Assembly (NCBI GenBank): GCA_947166905.1
Contig: CAMVFZ010000002.1
Coordinates: 62,001 to 126,000 of the forward strand
Length of the DNA: 64,000 nt
Origin: an uncultured Prevotellaceae bacterium
Lineage (GTDB): Bacteria; Bacteroidota; Bacteroidia; Bacteroidales; UBA932
Direction: 5' to 3'
This document shows positions 15,772-24,365 of the stretch, one piece after another. A program made the position numbers and the translations under genes. The notes under the pieces were generated by a model, which was not told where the DNA came from, did no database searches, and was given only the letters and a program-made list of their open reading frames with translations. The first letter of the stretch is position 1, and the number at the start of each line of letters is the position of its first letter.

Positions 15772-16086
15772 ATGGCAGAGAAAGGTCCCGTCAGAATGGA
15801 AAGGAAAGAGGCGATCGGAATGGATCAGTTGATTGAGGATTACATCAAGGAGATGCGTCTTGCCTCCGGCATAGGTCGTATCCGCGTTTTCGCAGCCTGG
15901 GACCAGGCCAGTGGGGCAGGGGCTTACACCATCGGCAAGTATCTGAAAGACAACGTATTGTATTGCAATATATCATCATCGGCCCTGAGGCAGCAACTGT
16001 ACTTCCAAAGGGCGGAGATTTTACAGAATATGAATGAGATTTTAAAGGAAGAGGGTATCTCCCTTAAAAACATTGTTCTGAAGTAA
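15772..16086 (+). CDS. DUF721 (DciA-like) protein
   Basis: 104 residues with the DUF721 fold. Recognisable stretches are DYIKEMRLASGI, IRVFAAWDQASGAG and the segment ending SSSALRQQLYFQRAEILQNMN. DUF721 includes DciA, the ancestral loader of the DnaB helicase, though Bacteroidota members are short and less studied. The position directly after recF (2 bp) supports a role in DNA replication or repair. A second in-frame ATG at 15796 is an alternative start. Its stop codon overlaps the ATG of pdxB by one base. Confidence 0.85.
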   Translation: MAEKGPVRMERKEAIGMDQLIEDYIKEMRLASGIGRIRVFAAWDQASGAGAYTIGKYLKDNVLYCNISSSALRQQLYFQRAEILQNMNEILKEEGISLKNIVLK

Positions 16087-17132
16087 TGAGAGCCAAGATT
16101 GTAATTGATTCGGCGATTCCCTTTATCGAGGGCCTATTTGAACCCTATGCCGATGTGGACTACCTACCCGCAGAGGCAATTGACAAGGCCGCTGTCAAGG
16201 ATGCCGATGTCCTTATAACCCGTACGCGCACAAAGTGCAACAAGGCGCTTTTGGACGGCAGCAATGTAAAACTGATTGCCTCCGCAACCATCGGTACGGA
16301 CCATGTGGATTTGTCCTGGTGTGACAAGAAGGGTATAATAGTGCGCAATGCGCCGGGCTGTAATGCCGGCGGTGTAATGGAATACGTGTTCTGCGCCCTT
16401 TACGGAGTTGCGTCCAGAAGGCGTATCAACCTGAACGGTAAGGTGTTAGGCGTTGTTGGCGTTGGAAACGTAGGTAAAAGGGTGGTCGGAATGGCCAGGG
16501 CCCTTGGCTTCAAGACGTTGCTTTGCGACCCTCCGCGCGCCGCTGAAGAAGGAGGCTTCGAGTTCTCTACGCTGGACGAGCTCCTGGCCCAATCGGACAT
16601 TATAACAATGCATGTTCCGCTGGACAAGTCAACAGAGAACATGGTCAACAAAAAGTTCTTCAAAAAGGTTAAGAAAGGGGCTATCTTTATCAATGCCTCC
16701 AGGGGCGAAATAGTTGATGAAGAGGCACTTATAGAGGCTATCCCGCACCTTGGCCCGGTAATTATCGATACCTGGCGCAATGAGCCTAATATCAATCGGG
16801 AACTGCTGGAAAAGGTGGATATCGCCACCCCTCATATTGCCGGTTATTCCTACCAGGGAAAGATGAATGCCACTGCGGCTGTTGTGCGCTCCGTGGCCAG
16901 ATTCCTAAAGATTTATCCGCTATTTGAGTTCTTCCCCGCAGACGACCGCCCGGAGAGCACCGCTGTAAAATTGGAGCTTGACGGCTTAAGTCAGGGGGAA
17001 ATAGCCTCTGTTTTGTCATATAATTATCCTATATTTACGGATGATTTCCTGTTCCGATTGGAACCGGAGGCTTTTGAGAAATTCCGGGAGGATTACAATT
17101 ACCGCCGGGAGATTTATGTAGACTACAGATAA
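16086..17132 (+). CDS. pdxB: Erythronate-4-phosphate dehydrogenase
   Basis: 348 residues of the D-2-hydroxyacid dehydrogenase family. The N-terminal segment DVLITRTRTKCN, NAPGCNAGGVMEYV and the NAD-binding GVVGVGNVGKRVVG are visible, with the catalytic-type Arg and His regions INASRGEIVDEEAL and TPHIAGYSYQGK. The C-terminal extension after residue 275 is the PdxB dimerisation part. It oxidises 4-phosphoerythronate in the DXP-independent branch of pyridoxal phosphate synthesis. Its ATG overlaps the DUF721 stop codon. Confidence 0.93.
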   Translation: MRAKIVIDSAIPFIEGLFEPYADVDYLPAEAIDKAAVKDADVLITRTRTKCNKALLDGSNVKLIASATIGTDHVDLSWCDKKGIIVRNAPGCNAGGVMEYVFCALYGVASRRRINLNGKVLGVVGVGNVGKRVVGMARALGFKTLLCDPPRAAEEGGFEFSTLDELLAQSDIITMHVPLDKSTENMVNKKFFKKVKKGAIFINASRGEIVDEEALIEAIPHLGPVIIDTWRNEPNINRELLEKVDIATPHIAGYSYQGKMNATAAVVRSVARFLKIYPLFEFFPADDRPESTAVKLELDGLSQGEIASVLSYNYPIFTDDFLFRLEPEAFEKFREDYNYRREIYVDYR

Positions 17133-17155
17133 TAAACACTTAAAACCGCTATAAC

Positions 17156-18619
17156 ATGTTATCACAGAAGGATTTGCAACAGATTGAAAGATTTAAGAAA
17201 GGCTTTCCCTGGATGAAAATCGTCAGTGCTGCCACTCCTGAAAGAGGAATCACCGTACTGTCCAAGAAAGAAGAAGATGAAGCCATTGCATATGCCGATT
17301 CTGCCAAAGTGGCCGGCAAGTGCAAGTTTGTCCCGGCTTCCGGCGCAGCTTCCCGCATGTTCAAAGACATATTCTCCGGTCTGGAGAAACTGGAAAAAGG
17401 GGAGTCCCTGCCTGCCGATGCTCCTGTATACAAGTTAGCTGCCAATATAGAGAAGTTTGCCTTCTACAAAGAGGATGTCTTTGGCAAGCCTGCCGATGGC
17501 CCCGAATATGCCCGCAAGGTAGCCGCTGCCCTGCTGCTTGAACCCGGCCTGGGTTATGGCGCAAAGCCTAAGGGAGTGCTGGATTTCCACCGTTATCCCG
17601 GTGAGGTTCGCACCTCATTTGCAGAGCATCTTGTAGAGGCTCAGGACTATATGCGCAACGAAGATGACTCCGTAACTCTTTGTGTTACAATTTCTCCGGA
17701 GCATAGGCCGCTGTTCGAGGCCGCCTTTGCCAAGGTAAAGGCTGAATACGAGAAGAAGTACGGCGTCCGCTACGACGTAGAGTTTACATATCAGGACAAG
17801 GCTACCGATACCATCGCCGTAGATATGGATAACAAGCCGTTCAAGACTGCCGATGGCAATATCCTTTACCGTCCGGCCGGCCATGGCGCGCTTATTTACA
17901 ACCTTGGAAAGGTTAAGTCTGAGCTTGTTTCCATTAAGAATATCGACAATGTCTCCATGGAGCGTATGCTGCCGCTTACCGCAAGGTACAAGAAAGTGCT
18001 TATGGGCAAGTGTCTCCAGCTAAGGGATACTATCTTTGAGATGCTTAGGGAGTTTGATGCAATCAGCAATCCGCTTTCTCCTGCTGCGCACGCCCTTTGC
18101 GACAGGGTAGAGGCCTTCCTTGACAGGGAGCTTTGCATACAATTGCCGCTCTGCACAAATCCTGTAGAAAGGTTCAATCTGATCCGCAGCAAACTTGACC
18201 GTCCTATCCGCGTTTGCGGCATGGTAAAGAACGAGGGCGAGCCCGGCGGAGGCCCCTTCGTGATTGCTGGCAAGGATGGCTCAACCAATTTGCAAATACT
18301 TGAAAGTGTGCAGATTAATAAGCAGGATCCGCAGTACGACTTTATTATGTCCCAGGTTACTCATTTCAATCCTGTAGACCTTGTCTGCTGCCTTAACCGC
18401 TATAACGGAGAGAAGTTCGATCTTCTGAAATATGTAGACGAAGATGCCGGATTCATTAGCTCCAAGAGCTTCCAGGGACGCGAACTCAAGGCTCTGGAGT
18501 TGCCCGGCTTGTGGAACGGCGCAATGAGCGACTGGAACACCATCTTTGTAGAGGTCCCTCTTGAGACATTCAATCCTGTGAAAGTGGTTCTGGACCTGCT
18601 TAGGCCGGCACACCAGTAA
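17156..18619 (+). CDS. DUF4301 family protein
   Basis: 487 residues, recognised as the DUF4301 family, which is common in Bacteroidota and of unknown function. The opening DLQQIERFKKGFPWMKIVSA and the segment FVPASGAASRMFKD look like a phosphate/nucleotide-binding loop, and the mid-region VCGMVKNEGEPGGGPF is strongly conserved in form. No signal peptide is seen. It is 23 bp after pdxB and probably in the same transcript. Its stop codon directly abuts that of the convergent AraC-type gene (TAA|TTA at 18617-18622). Confidence 0.85.
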   Translation: MLSQKDLQQIERFKKGFPWMKIVSAATPERGITVLSKKEEDEAIAYADSAKVAGKCKFVPASGAASRMFKDIFSGLEKLEKGESLPADAPVYKLAANIEKFAFYKEDVFGKPADGPEYARKVAAALLLEPGLGYGAKPKGVLDFHRYPGEVRTSFAEHLVEAQDYMRNEDDSVTLCVTISPEHRPLFEAAFAKVKAEYEKKYGVRYDVEFTYQDKATDTIAVDMDNKPFKTADGNILYRPAGHGALIYNLGKVKSELVSIKNIDNVSMERMLPLTARYKKVLMGKCLQLRDTIFEMLREFDAISNPLSPAAHALCDRVEAFLDRELCIQLPLCTNPVERFNLIRSKLDRPIRVCGMVKNEGEPGGGPFVIAGKDGSTNLQILESVQINKQDPQYDFIMSQVTHFNPVDLVCCLNRYNGEKFDLLKYVDEDAGFISSKSFQGRELKALELPGLWNGAMSDWNTIFVEVPLETFNPVKVVLDLLRPAHQ

Positions 18620-19102
18620 TTACAGATTATTAGATCTCCATTGTCTAGGCGAGCACCCAGTTGCCCGCCTAAACTGTCTGTAGAAGTTTGAGGTGTCGTC
18701 GAAGCCAAGGGATTTGGCTATTGATGCGGAAGAGCGCTTAGGGTCTTTCAGCATCATTTCTCGGGCTTCTGCTATGCGGGCGTCCATGCGCCAGCGGCGG
18801 AAGTAGGTATCGTTATGTTTGAAGTAAAGGCGCAGATACCTTTCCGGGATGTTGACTCTGTCTGCAAGTTCCGCAAGGCTGAAGACTTTGTCGCGGTCGC
18901 CCCTGGAAGAGAACCAAGTATTCAGGTTATCTCCAATCTCTTCCATGCTGAAGCTGACTCGTCTGGAGCGGGATGGGTCAAAGTCGCGGTTGACATCGGA
19001 CGGGGTAAAACCAAAGAAAAGTAACATTAATTTGTCCGGGAGGCCAAGATTGAGCAGGGATTTTAAAACCGGAACTTCACAATTAACAGGTACTGTTGCC
19101 AT
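18620..19102 (-). CDS. AraC-type helix-turn-helix protein
   Basis: 160 residues from the ATG at 19102; a TTG three codons earlier is less likely. The C-terminal half (about 75-160) is an AraC/XylS DNA-binding domain with two helix-turn-helix parts: FSLAELADRVNIPERYLRLYFK and ASIAKSLGFDDTSNFYRQFR followed by the family ending GCSPRQWR. The N-terminal 70 residues are short and show no sugar-binding cupin, so the effector, if any, is unknown. A TATATTTG box (19129-19136, minus) lies 26 bp before the ATG and faces the lysA promoter. Confidence 0.85.
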   Translation of the reverse strand: MATVPVNCEVPVLKSLLNLGLPDKLMLLFFGFTPSDVNRDFDPSRSRRVSFSMEEIGDNLNTWFSSRGDRDKVFSLAELADRVNIPERYLRLYFKHNDTYFRRWRMDARIAEAREMMLKDPKRSSASIAKSLGFDDTSNFYRQFRRATGCSPRQWRSNNL

Positions 19103-19128
19103 AACACACAAATCTTTTACGATACTTA

Positions 19129-19163
19129 CAAATATAGCAAATTTTTAACTAAATTTGCCAAAA
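19129..19163 (-). promoter_or_regulatory. Promoter of the AraC-type gene
   Basis: On the minus strand TTTTG (19159-19163) and TATATTTG (19129-19136) lie 22 bases apart. It overlaps the opposing lysA -7 box at 19150-19157. Confidence 0.55.
19150..19157 (+). promoter_or_regulatory. -7 box before lysA
   Basis: TAAATTTG ends only 13 bp before the lysA ATG (19171), which would leave an unusually short 5' untranslated region. No good -33 box is seen. Confidence 0.45.
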
Positions 19164-19170
19164 TTTTGTG

Positions 19171-20334
19171 ATGAAGGATTTATCAGCATATAAAAATGCT
19201 TTCAGCGCCCTTGAAACTCCGTTCTATTTTTATGATACTGAGTTACTTTCGCGCACTGTAGAGGAGGTTCGCCGTGCAGCTTCAAAGTACGGTATAGACG
19301 TGCATTATGCTGTTAAGGCTAATGTTGAAGAGCGTCTTTTGCATATTATCTCCGCAGCAGGTCTTGGCGCCGATGCCGTCAGTGGAAACGAGGTTTCCAG
19401 GGCGGTAGAATGCGGTTTTCCTAAGAATAGGATTGTTTTTGCAGGAGTCGGCAAGACGGATAAGGAGATCCGTAATGCCCTTGGCATAGAGGCCTTTAAC
19501 GTAGAGTCTTTGCAGGAACTGGAAGTTATCGACGCCATCGCCGCTTCAGAAGGTGTTGTGGCCGATGTTTCCCTGCGTATCAATCCTGGTGTAGACGCCC
19601 ATACTCATAAGTTCATAACCACCGGTTTGGAGGCCAACAAGTTTGGTCTGGTACCTGAAGAATTCCAGGCTGCGGCCGATTTGTTAAAGAGACTGAAGAG
19701 TGTCCGCTTTACCGGTTTGCATTTCCATGTTGGCTCGCAAATAACTGATGTTCAGGATGTTTTCGGCCAGGAGTGCGTTCGCGCAAATGAGATTGCAAAC
19801 TTCTTTGAGTCCCAGGGCCTGGCTCTGGAGCACATAGACCTTGGCGGCGGACTTGGCGTGGATTATCAGACTCCGGACCGCAATCCCGTGCCTGATTTCG
19901 AGCTTTGGTTCAGCACAATTGCCAATAACCTTCCCAAGCGTCCCGGAACACGCATTTTTACTGAGCCCGGCCGCTCCATCGTGGCCCAGTGCGGAAGCCT
20001 TGTTACCAAGGTTCTTTACATAAAAGAGCGTCAGACCAAGACTTTTGCCGTCGTCGATGCTGGTATGAACAACCTTGTTCGTCCTGCGCTTTACGGCGCT
20101 TACCACAGGATTGACAGCCTTGACGGCAGGGGAGCATCGGCCCGTAAATACGATATCGTCGGCCCTATATGTGAATCCAGCGATGTTTGGGGTACTGACC
20201 GTGAGATTCCGGAGTGCAGCCGTGGCACTTTGCTTGCCATCCGCAGCGCAGGCGCTTACGGCAGCGTAATGAGCAGCAGTTATAATTTGAGAGACAAGGC
20301 TCCGGCCTATTTTTCCGAAGATTTCAATAAATAA
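19171..20334 (+). CDS. lysA: Diaminopimelate decarboxylase
   Basis: 387 residues (ATG 19171; a GTG one codon upstream is also possible). It is a fold-III PLP enzyme with the PLP lysine in VHYAVKAN (K49 from this start), the phosphate-binding GGGLGVDY segment, and the catalytic-type RSAGAYGSVMSS motif near the C-terminus. It makes L-lysine from meso-diaminopimelate in the cytoplasm. The length is slightly short but complete. It is 5 bp before ffh and probably in one transcript. Confidence 0.93.
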   Translation: MKDLSAYKNAFSALETPFYFYDTELLSRTVEEVRRAASKYGIDVHYAVKANVEERLLHIISAAGLGADAVSGNEVSRAVECGFPKNRIVFAGVGKTDKEIRNALGIEAFNVESLQELEVIDAIAASEGVVADVSLRINPGVDAHTHKFITTGLEANKFGLVPEEFQAAADLLKRLKSVRFTGLHFHVGSQITDVQDVFGQECVRANEIANFFESQGLALEHIDLGGGLGVDYQTPDRNPVPDFELWFSTIANNLPKRPGTRIFTEPGRSIVAQCGSLVTKVLYIKERQTKTFAVVDAGMNNLVRPALYGAYHRIDSLDGRGASARKYDIVGPICESSDVWGTDREIPECSRGTLLAIRSAGAYGSVMSSSYNLRDKAPAYFSEDFNK

Positions 20335-20339
20335 AGACT

Positions 20340-21662
20340 ATGTTTGAGAATCTAAGTGAGAGACTTGAAAGGTCATTCAAGATACTTAAGGGTGAAGGCA
20401 AAATCACCGAGATTAATATTTCAGAAACTGTCAAAGACATCAGGCGCGCCCTTTTGGACGCCGATGTCAGCTACCATGTAGCCAAGGATTTCTGCGACCG
20501 CGTAAAGGTCAAGGCTATTGGCCAGAACGTTATTACTGCCGTTAAGCCTCAGCAGCTCATGGTCAAGATCGTCCATGATGAACTGGCAGAGTTCATGGGC
20601 AGTTCTTCCTATGAAATCAATCTCAAAGGCACACCTGCAGTGGTTCTTGTGGCCGGTCTTAACGGTTCAGGTAAAACTACATTCTCCGGTAAGCTTGCCC
20701 TTCATGTTAAGAGCAAGAAGGGAATGAAGGTGCTTCTTGCCGCTTGCGATACCTTCCGTCCCGCTGCTATCGAGCAGTTGAAGGTTCTTGGAGAGCAGGT
20801 TGATGTCCCGGTTTACACAGAGGATGGCGTAAAGGATCCTATCCGCATAGCAAAGAATGCTGTGAAGTATGCCAAGGATAACGGCTTCTCAGTTGTTATC
20901 GTCGATACCGCCGGCCGCCTTGCAGTGGATGAGGAACTGATGAACGAGATTTCTGCCCTGCATAAGGCTCTGGAGCCGCAGGAGACCTTGTTTGTAGTTG
21001 ATGCCATGACCGGTCAGGATGCAGTAGAGACTGCCAAGGCCTTCAATGACCGCCTTGATTTTGACGGCGTAGTACTTACCAAGATGGATGGTGACACCCG
21101 TGGTGGTGCCGCCCTTTCTATCAAGGCAGTGGTCGGCAAGCCTATTAAGTTCGTGTCTACGGGAGAAAAGATGGAGGCTCTTGACGTCTTCCATCCGGAC
21201 CGCGTTGCAGACCGTATCCTGGGTATGGGTGATATCGTATCCCTGGTAGAGAAGGCTCAGGAGCAGTTTGACGAGAAACAGGCTCGTGAACTCAAGAAGA
21301 AACTTGCCAAGGATAAGTTCACATTCATGGACTTCTACGAGCAGATCCAGCAGGTTAAGAAGATGGGTAACATCAAGGATCTTGCTTCCATGATTCCTGG
21401 CGTTGGCAAGGCCTTGAAGGATGTCGATATCGACAATGATTCATTCAAGGGCGTAGAGGCTATCATTATGTCTATGACGCCTTATGAGCGCGAGCATCCG
21501 GAGGTTATCAACGGCAGCCGTCGCAAGCGTATCGCCGACGGTTCCGGTACTTCCATTCCTGAGGTAAACCGCCTTCTGAAGCAGTTTGAGGGCACTCGCA
21601 AGATGATGAAGACTGCAATGACAGGCAACCTGATGCAGCGCATGAAGGGCTTCCGCAGATAG
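20340..21662 (+). CDS. ffh: Signal recognition particle GTPase Ffh
   Basis: 440 residues with the three SRP54 parts: the N domain (1-95), the G domain with the P-loop GLNGSGKTT (106-114), DTAGR and TKMDG, and the Met-rich M domain from about 300 (FYEQIQQVKKMG, then SGTSIPEVNRLLKQF). It binds signal sequences of nascent inner-membrane and exported proteins and targets them via FtsY. The 4.5S RNA gene was not found in this window. The gene end lies 3 bp from the convergent GSCFA gene. Confidence 0.96.
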   Translation: MFENLSERLERSFKILKGEGKITEINISETVKDIRRALLDADVSYHVAKDFCDRVKVKAIGQNVITAVKPQQLMVKIVHDELAEFMGSSSYEINLKGTPAVVLVAGLNGSGKTTFSGKLALHVKSKKGMKVLLAACDTFRPAAIEQLKVLGEQVDVPVYTEDGVKDPIRIAKNAVKYAKDNGFSVVIVDTAGRLAVDEELMNEISALHKALEPQETLFVVDAMTGQDAVETAKAFNDRLDFDGVVLTKMDGDTRGGAALSIKAVVGKPIKFVSTGEKMEALDVFHPDRVADRILGMGDIVSLVEKAQEQFDEKQARELKKKLAKDKFTFMDFYEQIQQVKKMGNIKDLASMIPGVGKALKDVDIDNDSFKGVEAIIMSMTPYEREHPEVINGSRRKRIADGSGTSIPEVNRLLKQFEGTRKMMKTAMTGNLMQRMKGFRR

Positions 21663-21665
21663 GCC

Positions 21666-22523
21666 CTAGGCTAGGTTCGGTTTATGTAAAGACTGTTTAT
21701 AAAGCTTCTCGCTGGCGAGGAGCTTTTCTTTTTCTGCGTTGGGTAGGGCAAAGTCTGTGAAGCGTTCCCAAAGGTAGTTTACGGTCTGGGCGCTTGGATG
21801 GACCATGTCTTCTGCGTAGAAGCGATAGTCGCGAAGCTCGTCCATTACAATCTCGTAGGCCGGGAAGTATTCCGCTTTGCCAGTGTTTTGACGGCAGGCA
21901 TTGGCAGCGGCAACAATCAGGGACGATTTGCTAAGCTGGTTGGCCGCAGCGCCATCGGCCATATGGCGGATTGGGCTGACGGTGATTATGAATTGTTTGT
22001 TATTTTTACCGATGATGTCGGCCAGTACGGACTCTGTTTCCGGGGCTTGAAGCATATAGCGGTTGAACTCTGCGGCCGGCCTCTTAAGGCAGTTGGAAAC
22101 GACGTTTCCGCCGTGAGCGTAACAAAATGATGTTCCTAGAGTTAGGACAACTTTATTACAGCGTTTGTAGAAGTCGTGCGCAGCGTCAAGAGCGGCATTG
22201 GCATTGCTTAAAAATTCGTCTTCCGTAGCCCTCGCAAATGAGGTATGGTGCCAGAAAGAGCAGACTTTGCCGGCCCCGGCGCCCATGGCTACGCAGTCAT
22301 CGGCGCAGAAGTGCTCTCCGCTTGCAAGACGCTCTAGCGCCTGCTTAATTGACATCGGATTATACAGTGTCCCGAAGGGGTTGACGCAAACATCAAAGCC
22401 CGCCTGCTGCATCTTCTGACCGATATTGTCTGCGAAGCAGCTGCCAATCACCAGAATCTTGTCTTCGTATGAAATGCCGATGCTGCTGTGGCCGCAATCG
22501 ACGGGAGTCTGAAGTTTGAGCAT
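21666..22523 (-). CDS. GSCFA-domain protein
   Basis: 285 residues from ATG 22523, a GSCFA family protein named for the motif visible here as GSCFADNIG (about 25-33). The family is SGNH-hydrolase-like: further pieces are LTLGTSFCY, TVSPIRHMADG and a C-terminal DMVHPSAQTVNYLWERF, resembling the Asp-x-x-His end of SGNH esterases. The substrate is unknown. No signal peptide is seen. Choosing the inner ATG is supported by the -7 box (22545-22552), which lies downstream of the longer possible start. Confidence 0.85.
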   Translation of the reverse strand: MLKLQTPVDCGHSSIGISYEDKILVIGSCFADNIGQKMQQAGFDVCVNPFGTLYNPMSIKQALERLASGEHFCADDCVAMGAGAGKVCSFWHHTSFARATEDEFLSNANAALDAAHDFYKRCNKVVLTLGTSFCYAHGGNVVSNCLKRPAAEFNRYMLQAPETESVLADIIGKNNKQFIITVSPIRHMADGAAANQLSKSSLIVAAANACRQNTGKAEYFPAYEIVMDELRDYRFYAEDMVHPSAQTVNYLWERFTDFALPNAEKEKLLASEKLYKQSLHKPNLA

Positions 22524-22544
22524 GACTATACACTTTTTGTATCG

Positions 22545-22552
22545 CAAAGATA
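22545..22552 (-). promoter_or_regulatory. -7 box of the GSCFA gene
   Basis: TATCTTTG on the minus strand, 21 bp before the ATG at 22523. A divergent TAAATTTG box (22574-22581) lies close by for the 5'-nucleotidase gene. Confidence 0.5.
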
Positions 22553-22573
22553 GCAATATCGGCCGTTTTTAAC

Positions 22574-22581
22574 TAAATTTG
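22574..22581 (+). promoter_or_regulatory. -7 box of the 5'-nucleotidase gene
   Basis: TAAATTTG, 26 bp before the ATG at 22608; the -33 region is not well conserved. Confidence 0.5.
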
Positions 22582-22607
22582 TACGAATATCGCATTAAAT
22601 ATAACGT

Positions 22608-24356
22608 ATGAAATTCAATAAAATATTTGCAATTTGCCTTGCAGCAGGCACTTTGTTCTCCTGCGGCAGAACCCTTAAGGACGGCACCTATACTCTGCAG
22701 GTCCTTTCTACCAACGACGTACACGGCACTTGGTTCGACTCTACCTATACTGGTGGCAATGTTAAGAAGTCCCTCCTGGCCATGAATTACTATATTGACA
22801 GTGTGCGCACTGCCGATGGTCCCGAAAATGTTCTTTTGCTTGATGCGGGAGACTGTCTTCAGGGAGACAATGCGGCATATTACTTCAATTATGTTGATAC
22901 TCTGACGCCGCATCTTTTCCCAAGGCTTGTGTCTTATATGAAGTACGATGCCGTTTCCGTTGGCAATCATGACGTTGAAACTGGCCACAAGGTATACGAT
23001 AGGATTACAAAGGACCTGGAGAATGCTGGAATAGCTTTCCTGGCTGGCAATTATATCAATGATGCTACGGGCAAGGCTTATTTCCCGCTTTATAAGGTGT
23101 TTGACAGGGCTGGTCTCAAGGTGGCTGTTATCGGCTACGGAAATGCCAATATCAAGGCTTGGCTTACAGAGGAGCTCTGGGAGGGTATTAGCTTTGACAG
23201 GATTCTTGACCGTGTTCAGGCCGATGTAGATGCTGTTAAGGCAAAGGAGGCTCCGGATGTTACTATTATCCTTATGCACTCTGGTGTTGGCCAGGGTGAC
23301 GGTACTGTGCTCGAGAACGAGTCTTTGGATGTTCTGCAGGCTGTTAAGGGCGTGGATTTCGTTATCTGCGGCCATGATCACAGGCCCAGGCTGGTTAATA
23401 AAGACAGCGTCAGCCTGATGAATTCAGGTAGCCATAGCCGCTATGTTGCCCAGGGTACTGTGGATCTTGAGGTTAAGGATGGCAAGGTTGTATCAAAGTC
23501 CGTCAGCAGCAAGCTAATCCCTGTAAAGGCAGAGAAGGCCGATGCTGCTATGAGGGCTGCCTTCCAAAAGGATTACGAGGCTGTTAAAGCCTTCACTCTT
23601 ACTCCTGTGGGAGAGCTTAAGACGGACCTTCGTACACGCGATGCGTACAAGGGAATGAGCCCTTATATCAACCTGATTCACACTGTTAGCCTTGGTTGCG
23701 CTCCGGCCGAAATCTCGCTTGCCGCTCCGCTTACATACAATGGCACCGTTAAGGCCGGCACTTTGGTTTACAACGACTTGTTTACTATTTATCCTTTTGA
23801 GAATCAGCTGTTTGTGATTACGATGACCGGTCAGGAAATTAAGAATTATCTGGAGTATTCTTACGATCAGTGGATTAATACTGTTTCCGGTCCTGCAGAT
23901 CACATCCTTAAAATCCAGCATAACGACGATCCCAGAACCCAGCAGAAGGGCTGGTCTTTCATCGGTCGTTCATATAACTTTGATTCAGCTGCCGGCATCA
24001 ATTATACAGTTGACGTTACCAAGCCTGTAGGGGAGCGCATTAATATCACTACTACTGCCCACGGCGATGTATTTGACATGGAGCGAAAATACAATGTGGC
24101 TATGACTTCTTATCGTGCGAGTGGTGGTGGCGGTCTCCTTCTTAATGGCGCTGGAATCGGCCTTGAGCAGCTTCCGGAGCGTACTGTTGCACGTTATCCT
24201 GAGATTCGCGAGATCATTTACCAATACCTTCAGGCCAACGGCAGCATCGATCCCGAAGCCATCGGCAATCCCGCCATCCTCGGCCACTGGTCCTTCATCC
24301 CCGCCTTCCTCGCCGATATCACCCTGGACCGCGACATGAAGCTCCTTTTCAAATAG
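22608..24356 (+). CDS. 5'-nucleotidase / UDP-sugar hydrolase family lipoprotein
   Basis: 582 residues. SPII lipobox LFSC (Cys near residue 19), so anchored in the envelope. The metallophosphatase domain shows the metal-binding set STNDVHGTW, LLDAGDCLQGD, VGNHDVE and GHDHRPR. The C-terminal 5'-nucleotidase domain (about 340-540) follows, with LVYNDLFTIYPFENQLF and YRASGGGGLL. It probably removes phosphate from extracellular nucleotides for purine or phosphate salvage, but the specificity cannot be read. Its length and order are normal for the family. Confidence 0.9.
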   Translation: MKFNKIFAICLAAGTLFSCGRTLKDGTYTLQVLSTNDVHGTWFDSTYTGGNVKKSLLAMNYYIDSVRTADGPENVLLLDAGDCLQGDNAAYYFNYVDTLTPHLFPRLVSYMKYDAVSVGNHDVETGHKVYDRITKDLENAGIAFLAGNYINDATGKAYFPLYKVFDRAGLKVAVIGYGNANIKAWLTEELWEGISFDRILDRVQADVDAVKAKEAPDVTIILMHSGVGQGDGTVLENESLDVLQAVKGVDFVICGHDHRPRLVNKDSVSLMNSGSHSRYVAQGTVDLEVKDGKVVSKSVSSKLIPVKAEKADAAMRAAFQKDYEAVKAFTLTPVGELKTDLRTRDAYKGMSPYINLIHTVSLGCAPAEISLAAPLTYNGTVKAGTLVYNDLFTIYPFENQLFVITMTGQEIKNYLEYSYDQWINTVSGPADHILKIQHNDDPRTQQKGWSFIGRSYNFDSAAGINYTVDVTKPVGERINITTTAHGDVFDMERKYNVAMTSYRASGGGGLLLNGAGIGLEQLPERTVARYPEIREIIYQYLQANGSIDPEAIGNPAILGHWSFIPAFLADITLDRDMKLLFK

Positions 24357-24365
24357 CCTTTCCAG